From contig NZ_KZ119600.1 of NCBI RefSeq assembly GCF_002153425.1, positions 1,938,684-2,002,683 of the forward strand: a stretch of DNA of 64,000 bases, written 5' to 3'. The notes under the pieces were generated by a model. The model saw only the letters and a list, made by a program, of their open reading frames with translations. It did no database searches and had not been told where the DNA came from. Origin of the DNA: Litchfieldia alkalitelluris. Its GTDB lineage: Bacteria > Bacillota > Bacilli > Bacillales > Salisediminibacteriaceae. This document shows, one piece after another, positions 16,587 through 24,700 of this stretch; positions within the stretch are counted from its first letter, which is position 1; each line of letters starts with the position of its first letter. Both the position numbers and the translations under genes were made by a program.

Positions 16587-16616
16587 GTATAGAGAATAAC
16601 GGCTTGAATCATACTA
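16587..16616 (+). promoter_or_regulatory. Sporulation-type (sigma-G/E-like) promoter
   Basis: GTATA at 16587-16591 and CATACTA at 16610-16616, separated by 18 bases, match the sigma-G consensus GNATR-N17/18-CATNNTA; sigma-E is also possible. The -10 lies 24 bases upstream of the ATG of the secreted protein at 16640. Assigned by motif only. Confidence 0.5.
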
Positions 16617-16639
16617 AGGAAAAATGAAAGGGTGATTCT

Positions 16640-17104
16640 ATGTCAAAAATGAGAGTTTTATTATTATTTATACTGCTTATTTCTAGTTTTTTAATTACCA
16701 CGCAGGTTTTTGCAGAAGAACCTGAAGAGGATGTGGCAGAAGCAGAATGTGAAAATAAGGAAGATGTCATTCATCGTCATAAAGCTATTCAAACGCATAT
16801 CCAATTTTATTATGAGTTGTTAATAGACAAGTATAAGCCTGAACTTAAAGAAGAGTGGAAAGAAGTTATTAGTGAAAGGGAAGTCATCCTTAAAAAAATG
16901 AAGGAGATGCAAAAAGAGGGATTAGATTTAGATTATTCAGCAATAAGTGAAGAGTGGAAGGAGAAACATCAGAAATACCATGAAGCGTTTTTAGAAGCGG
17001 TGAAAACAAGGGACGATGAGAAAATAAGAGAGTTACTTCCTAAGTTACTAGAACTTCAAAAGTCATGGAATGAGGATCATAAAAAGTTTTTAAGAGAGAA
17101 CTAA
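16640..17104 (+). CDS. Secreted, helical, charged hypothetical protein
   Basis: A 154-residue product with an N-terminal signal peptide (hydrophobic MRVLLLFILLISSFLITTQ, then VFAEE, likely cut after the alanine at about 25). The mature part is an almost uninterrupted run of charged helices rich in Glu and Lys, with one Cys near the new N-terminus. It resembles helical spacer proteins, but no family is recognised. The promoter in front looks sporulation-specific, so export from the forespore or mother cell is possible. Nothing indicates catalysis. It is followed by the Zur-type promoter region. Confidence 0.75.
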   Translation: MSKMRVLLLFILLISSFLITTQVFAEEPEEDVAEAECENKEDVIHRHKAIQTHIQFYYELLIDKYKPELKEEWKEVISEREVILKKMKEMQKEGLDLDYSAISEEWKEKHQKYHEAFLEAVKTRDDEKIRELLPKLLELQKSWNEDHKKFLREN

Positions 17105-17148
17105 AAAATCCTCTCAAATAAAGGGCGAGTTAATCGAGTCATACTTAA

Positions 17149-17203
17149 TTTACAGATCGTAATATTTACGATATAATTCATTTCGGAATCGTAATTATTA
17201 CGA
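17149..17203 (+). promoter_or_regulatory. Sigma-A promoter with two Zur-type boxes
   Basis: TTTACA at 17149-17154 and TATAAT at 17172-17177 are 17 bases apart. TCGTAATATTTACGA at 17157-17171 fills the spacer, and TCGTAATTATTACGA at 17189-17203 covers the expected transcript start. The second is a perfect 7-1-7 palindrome identical to the core of the Bacillus Zur box; the first has one mismatch. Box centres are 32 bases apart. The layout predicts strong repression when zinc is plentiful. The downstream genes are a 38-codon frame and brxB. Confidence 0.75.
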
Positions 17204-17219
17204 AAACGGTAAGCTTTTT

Positions 17220-17336
17220 ATGAAACGATTATCGTCCTTTTTTTGCGAAATAGTTCGTGATGAGGTTGAATATTGTGGCATGATAATGGGTGCTAGAATA
17301 GAAGTGGATCAAATATATGGAAAACCACTTTATTAA
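17220..17336 (+). CDS. Possible 38-aa protein behind the Zur-type promoter
   Basis: An ATG at 17220 opens a 38-codon frame: MKRLSSFFCEIVRDEVEYCG and then MIMGARIEVDQIYGKPLY. It has two cysteines and is the first frame after the Zur-boxed promoter. The Shine-Dalgarno is poor (GGTAAG), and the frame could be chance or a remnant of a decayed Zur-regulated gene. It does not resemble the zinc-free ribosomal proteins L31, L33 or S14 that Zur usually controls. Confidence 0.3.
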   Translation: MKRLSSFFCEIVRDEVEYCGMIMGARIEVDQIYGKPLY

Positions 17337-17382
17337 AGTGTAAAATATAGATAATGGTTCAGAAGAAAGGGTGTAAATATAT

Positions 17383-17808
17383 ATGGATTTTCAAATGTTT
17401 ATGAATGATGTCGTACAAACGGCTAGACAAGAAATGGTTGAGGGTGGTTATCAAGAGCTAAAAACACCTGAAGAAGTAGATAACGTGTTAAGTAAGCCAG
17501 GTACAACTTTTGTAATGATTAATTCCGTTTGTGGTTGTGCTGGTGGGATTGCACGACCTTCTGCATTGTATATGAAAAACTATGAAGTGCAGGCTGATAA
17601 CTATGTGACTGTTTTTGCAGGCCAGGATCGAGAAGCGACTGAGCGTGCAAGGTCATATTTTACTGGTTATGAACCATCTTCTCCTTCATTTGCAGTAATA
17701 AAGGATGGAAAGATCCAACAGATGATTGAGCGACATGAGATTGAAGGTCATGAGCCAATTGAAGTGGTACAAAAACTAGAAAAATCATTTGATACGTACT
17801 TTAAATAA
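17383..17808 (+). CDS. brxB: Bacilliredoxin BrxB (YqiW)
   Basis: A 141-residue thioredoxin-fold protein of the BrxA/BrxB (YphP/YqiW) family, with the diagnostic CGC active site in [15 protein letters not shown]. It removes bacillithiol from bacillithiolated proteins after oxidative stress. yqiW is also next to the bkd operon in B. subtilis. An AAAGGGTG site precedes the ATG. The only strong promoter seen upstream is the Zur-type one at 17149, about 200 bases away. That would be an unusual control for this gene; a closer, weaker promoter cannot be ruled out. Confidence 0.93.
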   Translation: MDFQMFMNDVVQTARQEMVEGGYQELKTPEEVDNVLSKPGTTFVMINSVCGCAGGIARPSALYMKNYEVQADNYVTVFAGQDREATERARSYFTGYEPSSPSFAVIKDGKIQQMIERHEIEGHEPIEVVQKLEKSFDTYFK

Positions 17809-17819
17809 AACGTCATTTT

Positions 17820-17858
17820 AGGGGGCTACCATATAAAGTGGAAGCCCCCTCTTATTTG
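17820..17858 (+). terminator. brxB terminator
   Basis: GGGGGCT at 17821-17827 pairs with AGCCCCC at 17843-17849, followed by a T-rich stretch. Confidence 0.85.
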
Positions 17859-17914
17859 TGCTATAATTTTTTTCTGTAATGTGTAGTATTAGTGTAGATA
17901 AGGAGTGTTCGCAA

Positions 17915-18265
17915 ATGGATGAATTATATAAACAGTTACATATTTACTTAAACATGAATGAAGAAATATCTTTACCCGAGTTTGATAGTTACTACAAAAA
18001 GGTTATTGATTATTTTAATGAAGAAGCAGATAACTTTGACGAGGAAAAACTCTGGAAAGCTTTGTTCATCTCTGAAAATGTCATGTCCAATGCTGATGCA
18101 AGATCAAAGGAATCGAAAAAGTCAGACGCAAAGAAGTTTAAGAAAATTGCACAAAGATTATCACTATGGGCGCAAAACTTTACGGCAAGGTTAGCTGAAT
18201 TGGGTTATAGTCAAGATGAAATGAATGAGCGCTTTGAAAAAATGTTTGATGATAAACCAGAATAA
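17915..18265 (+). CDS. Small acidic helical hypothetical protein (116 aa)
   Basis: The ATG at 17915 follows AAGGAG; the longer frame upstream adds only an unlikely leader. The product starts MDELYKQLHIYLNMNEEISL and is soluble, helical and rich in Glu, Lys and Asp, without Cys pairs or membrane segments. No family is recognised with confidence. It lies alone between brxB and the tRNA promoter, on the same strand. It has normal codon use and a good start signal, so it is likely expressed. Function unknown. Confidence 0.75.
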   Translation: MDELYKQLHIYLNMNEEISLPEFDSYYKKVIDYFNEEADNFDEEKLWKALFISENVMSNADARSKESKKSDAKKFKKIAQRLSLWAQNFTARLAELGYSQDEMNERFEKMFDDKPE

Positions 18266-18297
18266 TTGTTAGAATTATTAAAAGTAAATAAGAAGGC

Positions 18298-18360
18298 TTG
18301 ATTTTTTTATAGCAGATTGTTATACTCCTATAGTACGAATGATAAACGTCTGTTCGTACT
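18298..18360 (+). promoter_or_regulatory. Promoter and leader hairpin of tRNA-Arg
   Basis: TTGATT at 18298-18303, a 17-base spacer and TATACT at 18321-18326 form a strong sigma-A promoter. In the leader, AGTACGAA (18332-18339) and TTCGTACT (18353-18360) are perfect inverted repeats ending 5 bases before the mature tRNA. This is either an RNase P leader hairpin or an operator. Confidence 0.75.
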
Positions 18361-18365
18361 ATTAT

Positions 18366-18440
18366 GCGCCTATGGTGAAATGGATATCATACGAGATTTC
18401 GGCTCTCGCGTTCTGGGTTCGAATCCTAGTAGGCGCGCCA
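18366..18440 (+). tRNA. trnR: tRNA-Arg(UCG), CCA encoded
   Basis: The cloverleaf is complete. The acceptor stem is GCGCCTA/TAGGCGC, discriminator G then encoded CCA. The D stem is GTGA/TCAT with GG in the loop. The anticodon stem is CGAGA/TCTCG around the loop TTTCGGC, giving anticodon TCG at 18399-18401. The T arm is CTGGG-TTCGAAT-CCTAG. It reads CGA (arginine). It has its own promoter and terminator, so it is a single-gene transcription unit. Confidence 0.93.
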
Positions 18441-18454
18441 TTATACATACTATT

Positions 18455-18480
18455 AACTCCAGGTGAACTGGAGTTTTTTT
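18455..18480 (+). terminator. tRNA-Arg terminator
   Basis: AACTCCAG at 18455-18462 pairs with CTGGAGTT at 18468-18475, then a T-run. It lies 14 bases after the tRNA CCA end. From 18481 to 18628 no further feature with good support is seen. Confidence 0.92.
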
Positions 18481-18628
18481 GTTTATTATCCACTTGTAGG
18501 TCAATATTAAAGGAGAGTGGAGGAGGCACACCATCCTCCCACGGAAAGCGAATGGACTGTAACGAAGACCAACACAGCAATTGTATCTTCAAGGTTCCAT
18601 TGAATAAAAACGGAGAGGGAGAAGAGGA

Positions 18629-19597
18629 TTGTTTAGAATAGGATATCGTACAATGAAAACAGCACTAGGCGCCGCACTTGCCATTATGATTGCACAAGCT
18701 TTTCAACTCGAATTCTTTGCATCTGCTGGTATAATCGCAATCCTTTGCATACAAAAAACTCGAAGGAAATCATTACAATTATCTTGGACAAGGTTTTTAG
18801 CTTGTATGATAGGTTTACTTTATGCTGCTTTGCTATTTGAATTTATCGCGTATCACCCCTTAACAGTAGGGTTACTCCTATTGCTATTTATTCCAACGAC
18901 ACTTTTATTAAAAATTCAGGAAGGGATTGTCACCAGCTCAGTCATCATATTACATGTCTATACTGTTGGATATGTTTCAGTGGAGCTTATTTTTAATGAA
19001 GTGCTGCTATTAACCATAGGTATTGGCTGTGCCTTATTAATGAATGTTTATATGCCGAGTGTGGAAACAACATTAAGGAAGTTACAACTGGAAATAGAAA
19101 GAAATTATAGGATTATCTTTCATGAATTTGCTGAATACATAAAAAATGGAGAAAGCAACTGGAGCGGAAAGGAAATAACGGATACGGCGTCCCTGCTTCA
19201 AAAAGCGCAAACTATTGCATTACAGAATATTGAAAACCATATTATGCGCTATGATGACCAATATTATCATTATTTTAAAATGCGAGAAAAACAATTAGAA
19301 ATTATTGAAAGAATGATGCCGTTGCTCACAACGATTGAAATCCAACTAAAACAAGGAGAGATGATCGGAAGTTTTATGGAGGAATTGAGTCAAGGTGTAA
19401 ATACAGGAAATACCTCTTCAAAATATTTGGAAAAACTTGAGGAACTCAAAGAAGCGTTCAGAAGTATGGCGTTACCAAAAAGTCGCGAGGAATTTGAAGC
19501 ACGTTCAGCTCTAATGCACTTAGTTTATGAAATGCATGAATACTTACTGATTAAGCAACAGTTTAAACCAATTAGAAATTATTCCGTGTTCAGGTGA
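18629..19597 (+). CDS. yqjA: YqjA-like aromatic acid exporter family membrane protein
   Basis: A 322-residue protein starting at TTG behind GGAGAGGGAGAAGAGG. The N-terminal half has about five hydrophobic segments (ALGAALAIMIAQAFQLEFF onward). The C-terminal half is cytosolic and helical, with coiled-coil character (KLQLEIERNYRIIFHEF; KYLEKLEELKEAFRSM). This is the DUF939/FUSC-like family to which B. subtilis YqjA belongs, and the gene neighbourhood agrees. The substrate is not known; aromatic acid export is a family-level guess. Confidence 0.88.
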   Translation: MFRIGYRTMKTALGAALAIMIAQAFQLEFFASAGIIAILCIQKTRRKSLQLSWTRFLACMIGLLYAALLFEFIAYHPLTVGLLLLLFIPTTLLLKIQEGIVTSSVIILHVYTVGYVSVELIFNEVLLLTIGIGCALLMNVYMPSVETTLRKLQLEIERNYRIIFHEFAEYIKNGESNWSGKEITDTASLLQKAQTIALQNIENHIMRYDDQYYHYFKMREKQLEIIERMMPLLTTIEIQLKQGEMIGSFMEELSQGVNTGNTSSKYLEKLEELKEAFRSMALPKSREEFEARSALMHLVYEMHEYLLIKQQFKPIRNYSVFR

Positions 19598-19665
19598 ATA
19601 AAAAATATTAGAACTGCAACAACTAATACAAAGGACTCCAATAAAATGAAGGTAGTGATCCATAC

Positions 19666-20184
19666 ATGACATCACTGTTACTTTCTATCTTACTGATCGT
19701 TTCCCCAATTTGGCCCATCGGAGAAAACCCGTTGGTTGGGGATCCTTATCTTATCGTCAATAAAAAGACGAATGAGTTGGCCTATATTGTGGAGGGGGAT
19801 GTAAAACAGGTTTTTGATGTTGCTACTGGAAAAATTAACTCCTTAACTCCTGAAGGGGAGTACAATATAGTGGTCAAGGCAGTAGAGCCTTACTATCGTA
19901 AAAAGGACATTGAAGGTGGAAGTCCCGATAATCCCCTTGGTTCCAGATGGATAGGCTTTGATGCGGAAGATACGGACGGAAGGATATATGGGGTCCATGG
20001 TACGAATAACCCATCATCAGTTGGGGAGTATGTGACCTCAGGGTGTGTAAGAATGAAAAATGAGGACGTAGAAATATTATTTGAAGAAGTTCCATTAGGG
20101 ACAAAAATCCTCGTGACGGAAAGTGACGAGTCATTTTATGAACTTGGAATAAAGCATGGAGCAATTGCTACTGAAGACAGTTAA
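19666..20184 (+). CDS. Secreted L,D-transpeptidase (YkuD domain)
   Basis: A 172-residue protein. It has a short hydrophobic export signal (MTSLLLSILLIVSPIWPI), then one YkuD domain. The catalytic motif is complete: HGTNNPSSVG with the histidine, and SGCVRM with the nucleophilic cysteine. L,D-transpeptidases make 3-3 cross-links in peptidoglycan or modify spore cortex or coat. There is no LysM domain, unlike B. subtilis YkuD, so attachment to the wall must differ. It has no clear operon partner and ends at a bidirectional terminator. Confidence 0.9.
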   Translation: MTSLLLSILLIVSPIWPIGENPLVGDPYLIVNKKTNELAYIVEGDVKQVFDVATGKINSLTPEGEYNIVVKAVEPYYRKKDIEGGSPDNPLGSRWIGFDAEDTDGRIYGVHGTNNPSSVGEYVTSGCVRMKNEDVEILFEEVPLGTKILVTESDESFYELGIKHGAIATEDS

Positions 20185-20196
20185 AGGAATATAAAA

Positions 20197-20240
20197 GAGA
20201 GTGTGTCCATATCATTCAAGTGGACACACTCTTTTATTTT
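20197..20240. terminator. Bidirectional terminator
   Basis: AGAGTGTGTCCA (about 20198-20209) pairs perfectly with TGGACACACTCT at 20221-20232. It is followed by TTTTATTTT on the plus strand and a T-rich run on the minus strand. It serves the transpeptidase gene and the convergent prli42-like gene. Confidence 0.92.
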
Positions 20241-20328
20241 AGAATAATGCAACAGAACCTAAAATCGTTCCTAAAGCCATCGTTGCAATCATAATATAAA
20301 TAATGGTTTTACGAAATTTACGGGGCAT
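20239..20328 (-). CDS. prli42: Prli42-like stressosome-associated membrane peptide (29 aa)
   Basis: A 29-residue frame on the minus strand, with GGAGG placed 8 bases before the ATG (complement of 20336-20340). The product is MPRKFRKTIIYIMIATMALG then TILGSVALF: a short basic N-terminus followed by one transmembrane helix. This is the shape of Prli42, the tiny membrane anchor of the stressosome first described in Listeria and conserved in bacilli. It is too short for most gene finders. It has its own terminator. Identity rests on pattern and length, not on a search. Confidence 0.78.
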   Translation of the reverse strand: MPRKFRKTIIYIMIATMALGTILGSVALF

Positions 20329-20548
20329 CGTCTTACCTCCTTGAATCATACTATAACTATTTTACTGTATTTTTGGGCGTTATGACAAGGGGAAAACTTA
20401 TAACTAAATATGAAGATAGGTGTTTTTATGGATAAAGCAGGAAAAATAAATATATTATCGAAATAATAATTTAGTATGTTATAAATATTCTAATTTTTAA
20501 AAATTTAAGTTGATGTTTGTAGAGAAAGTATAAAGGGGGATTGTTACG

Positions 20549-22183
20549 ATGAGTGAAAAATATTATGAAGATTGGCAGGAGCGGACGAATAAAGAAATTG
20601 AAAAACGCCCAGAAAGGAAAACTTCCTTTTCTACAAGTTCGTCCATTCCAATTAATCGATTATATGTACCTGACGATATGGGTGAGCAATACTTATCAGA
20701 GATTGGATTTCCTGGGGAGTATCCTTATACAAGAGGGATACGCAGGACGATGTACAGAGGGAGATTTTGGACCATGCGTCAATATGCAGGTTTTGGATCT
20801 GCAAAGGAAACGAATGAACGGTTCAAATATTTACTTGAGCAAGGGCAAACAGGGCTGTCTGTTGCCTTTGATTTACCAACGCAGATTGGTTATGATTCTG
20901 ACGATCCAATGGCTCTTGGTGAAGTTGGAAAGGTTGGGGTTGCAATCGACACACTTCAAGACATGGAAATTTTATTTGATGGAATTTCCCTAGCAGAAGT
21001 AAGCACATCCATGACGATTAATGCACCAGCTGCTGTTTTGTTAGCAATGTATATTGCAGTTGCTGAAAAACAAGGCGTTGCAAAGGAAAAGATAAATGGG
21101 ACGATCCAAAATGATATTTTAAAGGAATATATTGCACGTGGAACTTATATTTTTCCACCAAAACCGTCCATGCGACTCATTACGGATATATTTGAGTACT
21201 GTACGGAAAAAACGCCTAAATTTAATACGATCAGTATTAGTGGTTATCACATTAGAGAGGCGGGTTCGACTGCTGTTCAAGAGTTGGCCTTTACATTGGC
21301 AAATGCAATTGCTTATGTAGATGCTGCTTTGGAAGCGGGATTGGATGTGGACGAATTTGCTCCAAGACTGGCGTTCTTTTTCAACGGACATAATCAGTTT
21401 TTTGAAGAAGTCGCTAAGTTTCGAGCTGCAAGAAGAATGTGGGCTAAAATAATGAAAGAGAAGTATGGTGCGAAGAAGGAAAAAAGTATGCAACTTCGCT
21501 TTCATACACAGGTAGCAGGTTCTACACTAACGGCACAGCAGCCTGACAATAATATAGTCAGAGTAGCTATACAAGCGTTAGCTGCAGTTCTTGGTGGTAC
21601 GCAAAGCCTACATACGAACTCTAGGGATGAAGCACTGGCCTTACCAACAGAAGATTCTGCAAGAATAGCGCTTAGGACACAACAGATCATAGCGAATGAG
21701 ACTGGTGTGGCAGATACCATTGATCCATTGGGAGGATCTTATTATATTGAAGCACTAACAGATGAACTTGAAAATAAAGCGAATGAATATATGGAGGAAA
21801 TTGCTTCCCGTGGAGGTGCAGTATCTGCTGTAGAACAGCAATATATGCAGCGGGAGATACAACGGGCAGCCTATGAAACTCAAAAAAAGCTTGAAAAAGA
21901 AGAAGAAATCGTAGTCGGCGTCAATCGATATCAGTTAGATGATGAACCGCAACCTGAATTATTACGTGTAGATGATAGATTAGTAGAAGATCAGTTACAG
22001 AGACTTCAGAATATACGTGAAACGAGAGACAATGAACAAGTACAAATTTCATTGCAAAAGCTTAAAGAAGTTGCTAAAGGGAAAGAAAACCTTATGCCGT
22101 CCATTATAGAAGCAGTGAAAGCTTATGCTTCCATAGGGGAAATCTGTCACGCACTAAGGGATGTATTTGGTGAGTACGAATAA
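20549..22183 (+). CDS. mutA: Methylmalonyl-CoA mutase large (catalytic) subunit
   Basis: A 544-residue acyl-CoA mutase large subunit without its own B12 domain. It shows the TIM-barrel substrate region ([20 protein letters not shown]), [57 protein letters not shown] and [17 protein letters not shown]. The tyrosine in TMYRGR and the arginine in PSMRLITD are the residues expected for methylmalonyl-CoA rather than isobutyryl-CoA use. The next gene supplies the B12 domain. It converts methylmalonyl-CoA to succinyl-CoA. AAAGGGGG precedes the ATG. The GTPase chaperone MeaB is not in the window. Confidence 0.92.
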   Translation: MSEKYYEDWQERTNKEIEKRPERKTSFSTSSSIPINRLYVPDDMGEQYLSEIGFPGEYPYTRGIRRTMYRGRFWTMRQYAGFGSAKETNERFKYLLEQGQTGLSVAFDLPTQIGYDSDDPMALGEVGKVGVAIDTLQDMEILFDGISLAEVSTSMTINAPAAVLLAMYIAVAEKQGVAKEKINGTIQNDILKEYIARGTYIFPPKPSMRLITDIFEYCTEKTPKFNTISISGYHIREAGSTAVQELAFTLANAIAYVDAALEAGLDVDEFAPRLAFFFNGHNQFFEEVAKFRAARRMWAKIMKEKYGAKKEKSMQLRFHTQVAGSTLTAQQPDNNIVRVAIQALAAVLGGTQSLHTNSRDEALALPTEDSARIALRTQQIIANETGVADTIDPLGGSYYIEALTDELENKANEYMEEIASRGGAVSAVEQQYMQREIQRAAYETQKKLEKEEEIVVGVNRYQLDDEPQPELLRVDDRLVEDQLQRLQNIRETRDNEQVQISLQKLKEVAKGKENLMPSIIEAVKAYASIGEICHALRDVFGEYE

Positions 22184-22221
22184 TGTGAACACATAATGGG
22201 AGTAACGTAGGAGGAATGAAG

Positions 22222-23058
22222 ATGAAAATACGTGTTTTAATGGCTAAGCCTGGACTAGATGGTCATGATCGGGGAGCTCTTGTCATTTCACAAGCACTGA
22301 GAGATGCAGGAATGGAAGTAATATACACTGGGTTACGTCAGTCACCAAAGCAAATTGTTCGTGCAGCAATCCAAGAGGATGTGGATGCTATTGGACTCTC
22401 CAGTTTATCTGGGGCACATAATGTTTTATTTCCTGAAGTACTTAGATTGCTTAAAGAGAGTGATGCAGAGGATATATTAGTTTTCGGTGGAGGAGTCATT
22501 CCAATCGAAGATGCTGTAAAACTTGAAAAAGAAGGTATTAAGAAGATATTCACCCCTGGTACTTCTACTAAAGCGATTGCTGCATATATAGAACAGGCTG
22601 TTTTAGAAGAGAAAGGAAATGAATCTCCTTTATTGGAAAAACCATCTGGAATAGATCACATTGGTATTGCCGTCCGTTCTATTGAAGAAGCCTTGTCTTT
22701 TTATTTAAATCATCTACATTTAGAAGTTGAAAAAATCGTTGAAGTACCTGATCAAAAAGTAAAGGTTGCATTCTTACCTTTAGGTAATTGTAAATTAGAA
22801 TTGTTGGAACCGCTTTCAAGCGAGAGTCCTATTGCAAAATTTATTGAAAAAAAGGGAGAAGGGCTTCACCATTTGGCTGTATCCATAACCAGCATTGATG
22901 CTAGACTCAGACAGCTGCAACGAGAGGGGATTCAGCTCATTGATGCCCAACCTAAAATAGGTGCTGGAGGTTATCCTATTGCTTTTTTACATCCGAAAAA
23001 TGCAAATGGTGTATTAGTAGAATTATGTGAGCCAGGTACAGAGGGGACTGAACAGTAG
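22222..23058 (+). CDS. Fused mutase B12-binding subunit and methylmalonyl-CoA epimerase
   Basis: A 278-residue two-domain protein. Residues about 1-130 are the cobalamin-binding subunit of the mutase: [19 protein letters not shown] with the cobalt-ligand DxHxxG, then SSLSGAH and VFGGGVIP. Residues about 140-275 are a vicinal-oxygen-chelate epimerase domain: [20 protein letters not shown], a middle [14 protein letters not shown] and the terminal [11 protein letters not shown], which carry the expected His and Glu metal ligands. Most bacteria encode these separately. The fusion would put the epimerase next to the mutase that uses its product. ATG 22222 has better spacing from TAGGAGG than ATG 22216. 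Confidence 0.9.
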   Translation: MKIRVLMAKPGLDGHDRGALVISQALRDAGMEVIYTGLRQSPKQIVRAAIQEDVDAIGLSSLSGAHNVLFPEVLRLLKESDAEDILVFGGGVIPIEDAVKLEKEGIKKIFTPGTSTKAIAAYIEQAVLEEKGNESPLLEKPSGIDHIGIAVRSIEEALSFYLNHLHLEVEKIVEVPDQKVKVAFLPLGNCKLELLEPLSSESPIAKFIEKKGEGLHHLAVSITSIDARLRQLQREGIQLIDAQPKIGAGGYPIAFLHPKNANGVLVELCEPGTEGTEQ

Positions 23059-23060
23059 AG

Positions 23061-24608
23061 ATGGATATGTATGAAAAAATAAACGAACTTTATGATAAAC
23101 GAAGAAGTGTGGAATTAGGTGGTGGAGATGAACGGATTGATAAGCAGCATGAGAAGGGGAAGCTAACTGCTAGGGAAAGGATCAATGTGTTTTTAGATGA
23201 AGGATCATTTGTTGAACTAGATCCTTTCATTGAGCATCGCACCCATGATTTCGGAATGCAACCTGGCTCTGCACCTGGTGAAGGTGTCGTAACAGGTTAC
23301 GGGAAAGTAAATGGCAGGATGGTTTTCCTGTTTGCACAAGACTTTACAGTATATGGAGGGGCTCTCGGGGAAATGCATGCGAAGAAGATATCAAACGTCA
23401 TGGATTTAGCAGTGAAAAATAAAGCGCCTTTTGTTGGGTTGAATGACTCTGGTGGAGCCAGAATACAAGAAGGTGTACTATCACTAGATGGATATGGGCA
23501 TGTATTTTATCGCAACTCCATTTATTCCGGGGTGATTCCACAAATATCTGTGATCATGGGACCATGTGCAGGAGGAGCCGTTTATTCGCCTGCCATTACT
23601 GATTTTGTTTTTATGGTGGAAAAAACAAGTCAAATGTTTATAACAGGTCCAAAGGTAATTGAAACAGTGACAGGTGAAATCATTTCAGCGGAAGAATTGG
23701 GTGGAGCCAGTATCCATGGCAGTAAAAGTGGAAATGCCCACTTTTCTTGCGAATCTGAGGAAGAAGCACTACTGGAAGTAAGGAAACTTTTGAGTTACCT
23801 TCCACAACACAATGATGATTTACCTCCAACTGTAGAAGAGGAGAGTGGGGATGATTTTTTATATGATTTACTAGATGTCGTTCCAATAGACCCATCTCGC
23901 CCGTATGATGTACGAAAAGTCATTGATCAAATTGTGGATAAAGAAAGCTTTCTGGAAGTGCATAAAGGTTTTGCAAAAAATGCAGTGGTCGGCTTTGCAA
24001 GAATTGGCGGGGAATCCATTGGGATTATTGCAAACCAGCCGAAGGTTATGGCTGGAGGATTAGACATTGATTCTTCAGATAAAATATCAAGATTTATTCG
24101 TTTCTGTGATTGCTTCCATATTCCGTTGATAACATTCGAAGATGTTACTGGATTTTTTCCAGGAGTTAAGCAGGAGCATGGGGGAATTATTCGTCATGGA
24201 GCCAAAATATTGTATGCTTATTCCGAAGCGACAGTACCCAAAATAACAGTTATTACAAGAAAAGCGTATGGTGGTGCATATGTTGCATTAAACAGTAAGG
24301 CAATAGGTGCAGATATCGTCTATGCCTGGCCTAATGCTGAAATCGCTGTAATGGGCCCTCATGGGGCAGCCAATATTATCTTCGCGAAGGATATTCGAGA
24401 GAGTCAAAACCCTGAAAAAACGAGAGCAGAGAAAATAGAAGAATACCGCGAAAAGTTTGCCAATCCTTATATAGCTGCAGCTAATGGCATGGTAGATGAT
24501 GTGATAGATCCTAGGGATACAAGAATAAAACTAAAGCAAAGCTTAGAAATGCTGAAGAGGAAAGAAGAAATGAGGCCGAAAAAAAAGCATGGAAACATTC
24601 CTCTATAA
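23061..24608 (+). CDS. yqjD: Acyl-CoA (propionyl-CoA) carboxylase beta subunit, YqjD
   Basis: A 515-residue carboxyltransferase of the PccB/MmdA family, with two crotonase-like halves. Motifs are GGGDERIDKQHEKGKLTARE, FVGLNDSGGARIQEGVLSL, GPCAGGAVYSPAITDFVFM, GFFPGVKQEHGGIIRHGAK and AYGGAYVALNSKAIGADI. It transfers CO2 from biotin to propionyl-CoA to make methylmalonyl-CoA, the mutase substrate. It starts 2 bases after the fused gene, so it is in the same operon. No biotin carboxylase alpha subunit is in the window. yqjC-yqjD-yqjE is the matching B. subtilis order. Confidence 0.92.
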   Translation: MDMYEKINELYDKRRSVELGGGDERIDKQHEKGKLTARERINVFLDEGSFVELDPFIEHRTHDFGMQPGSAPGEGVVTGYGKVNGRMVFLFAQDFTVYGGALGEMHAKKISNVMDLAVKNKAPFVGLNDSGGARIQEGVLSLDGYGHVFYRNSIYSGVIPQISVIMGPCAGGAVYSPAITDFVFMVEKTSQMFITGPKVIETVTGEIISAEELGGASIHGSKSGNAHFSCESEEEALLEVRKLLSYLPQHNDDLPPTVEEESGDDFLYDLLDVVPIDPSRPYDVRKVIDQIVDKESFLEVHKGFAKNAVVGFARIGGESIGIIANQPKVMAGGLDIDSSDKISRFIRFCDCFHIPLITFEDVTGFFPGVKQEHGGIIRHGAKILYAYSEATVPKITVITRKAYGGAYVALNSKAIGADIVYAWPNAEIAVMGPHGAANIIFAKDIRESQNPEKTRAEKIEEYREKFANPYIAAANGMVDDVIDPRDTRIKLKQSLEMLKRKEEMRPKKKHGNIPL

Positions 24609-24700
24609 ATTGGGTTAGTCCCAATTAGTATGTTAAAGTAATGGAGGATATTTGAGGATATCCGATTACGGCATGATTAAGGATACGGAGGATTAAGTAA

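Noticed and set aside
18551-18641. 30-codon Cys-containing frame (MDCNEDQHSNC...) overlapping the yqjA start
   Set aside because: Weak Shine-Dalgarno only, no terminator or promoter of its own, and it overlaps the leader of yqjA. It cannot be told from chance.
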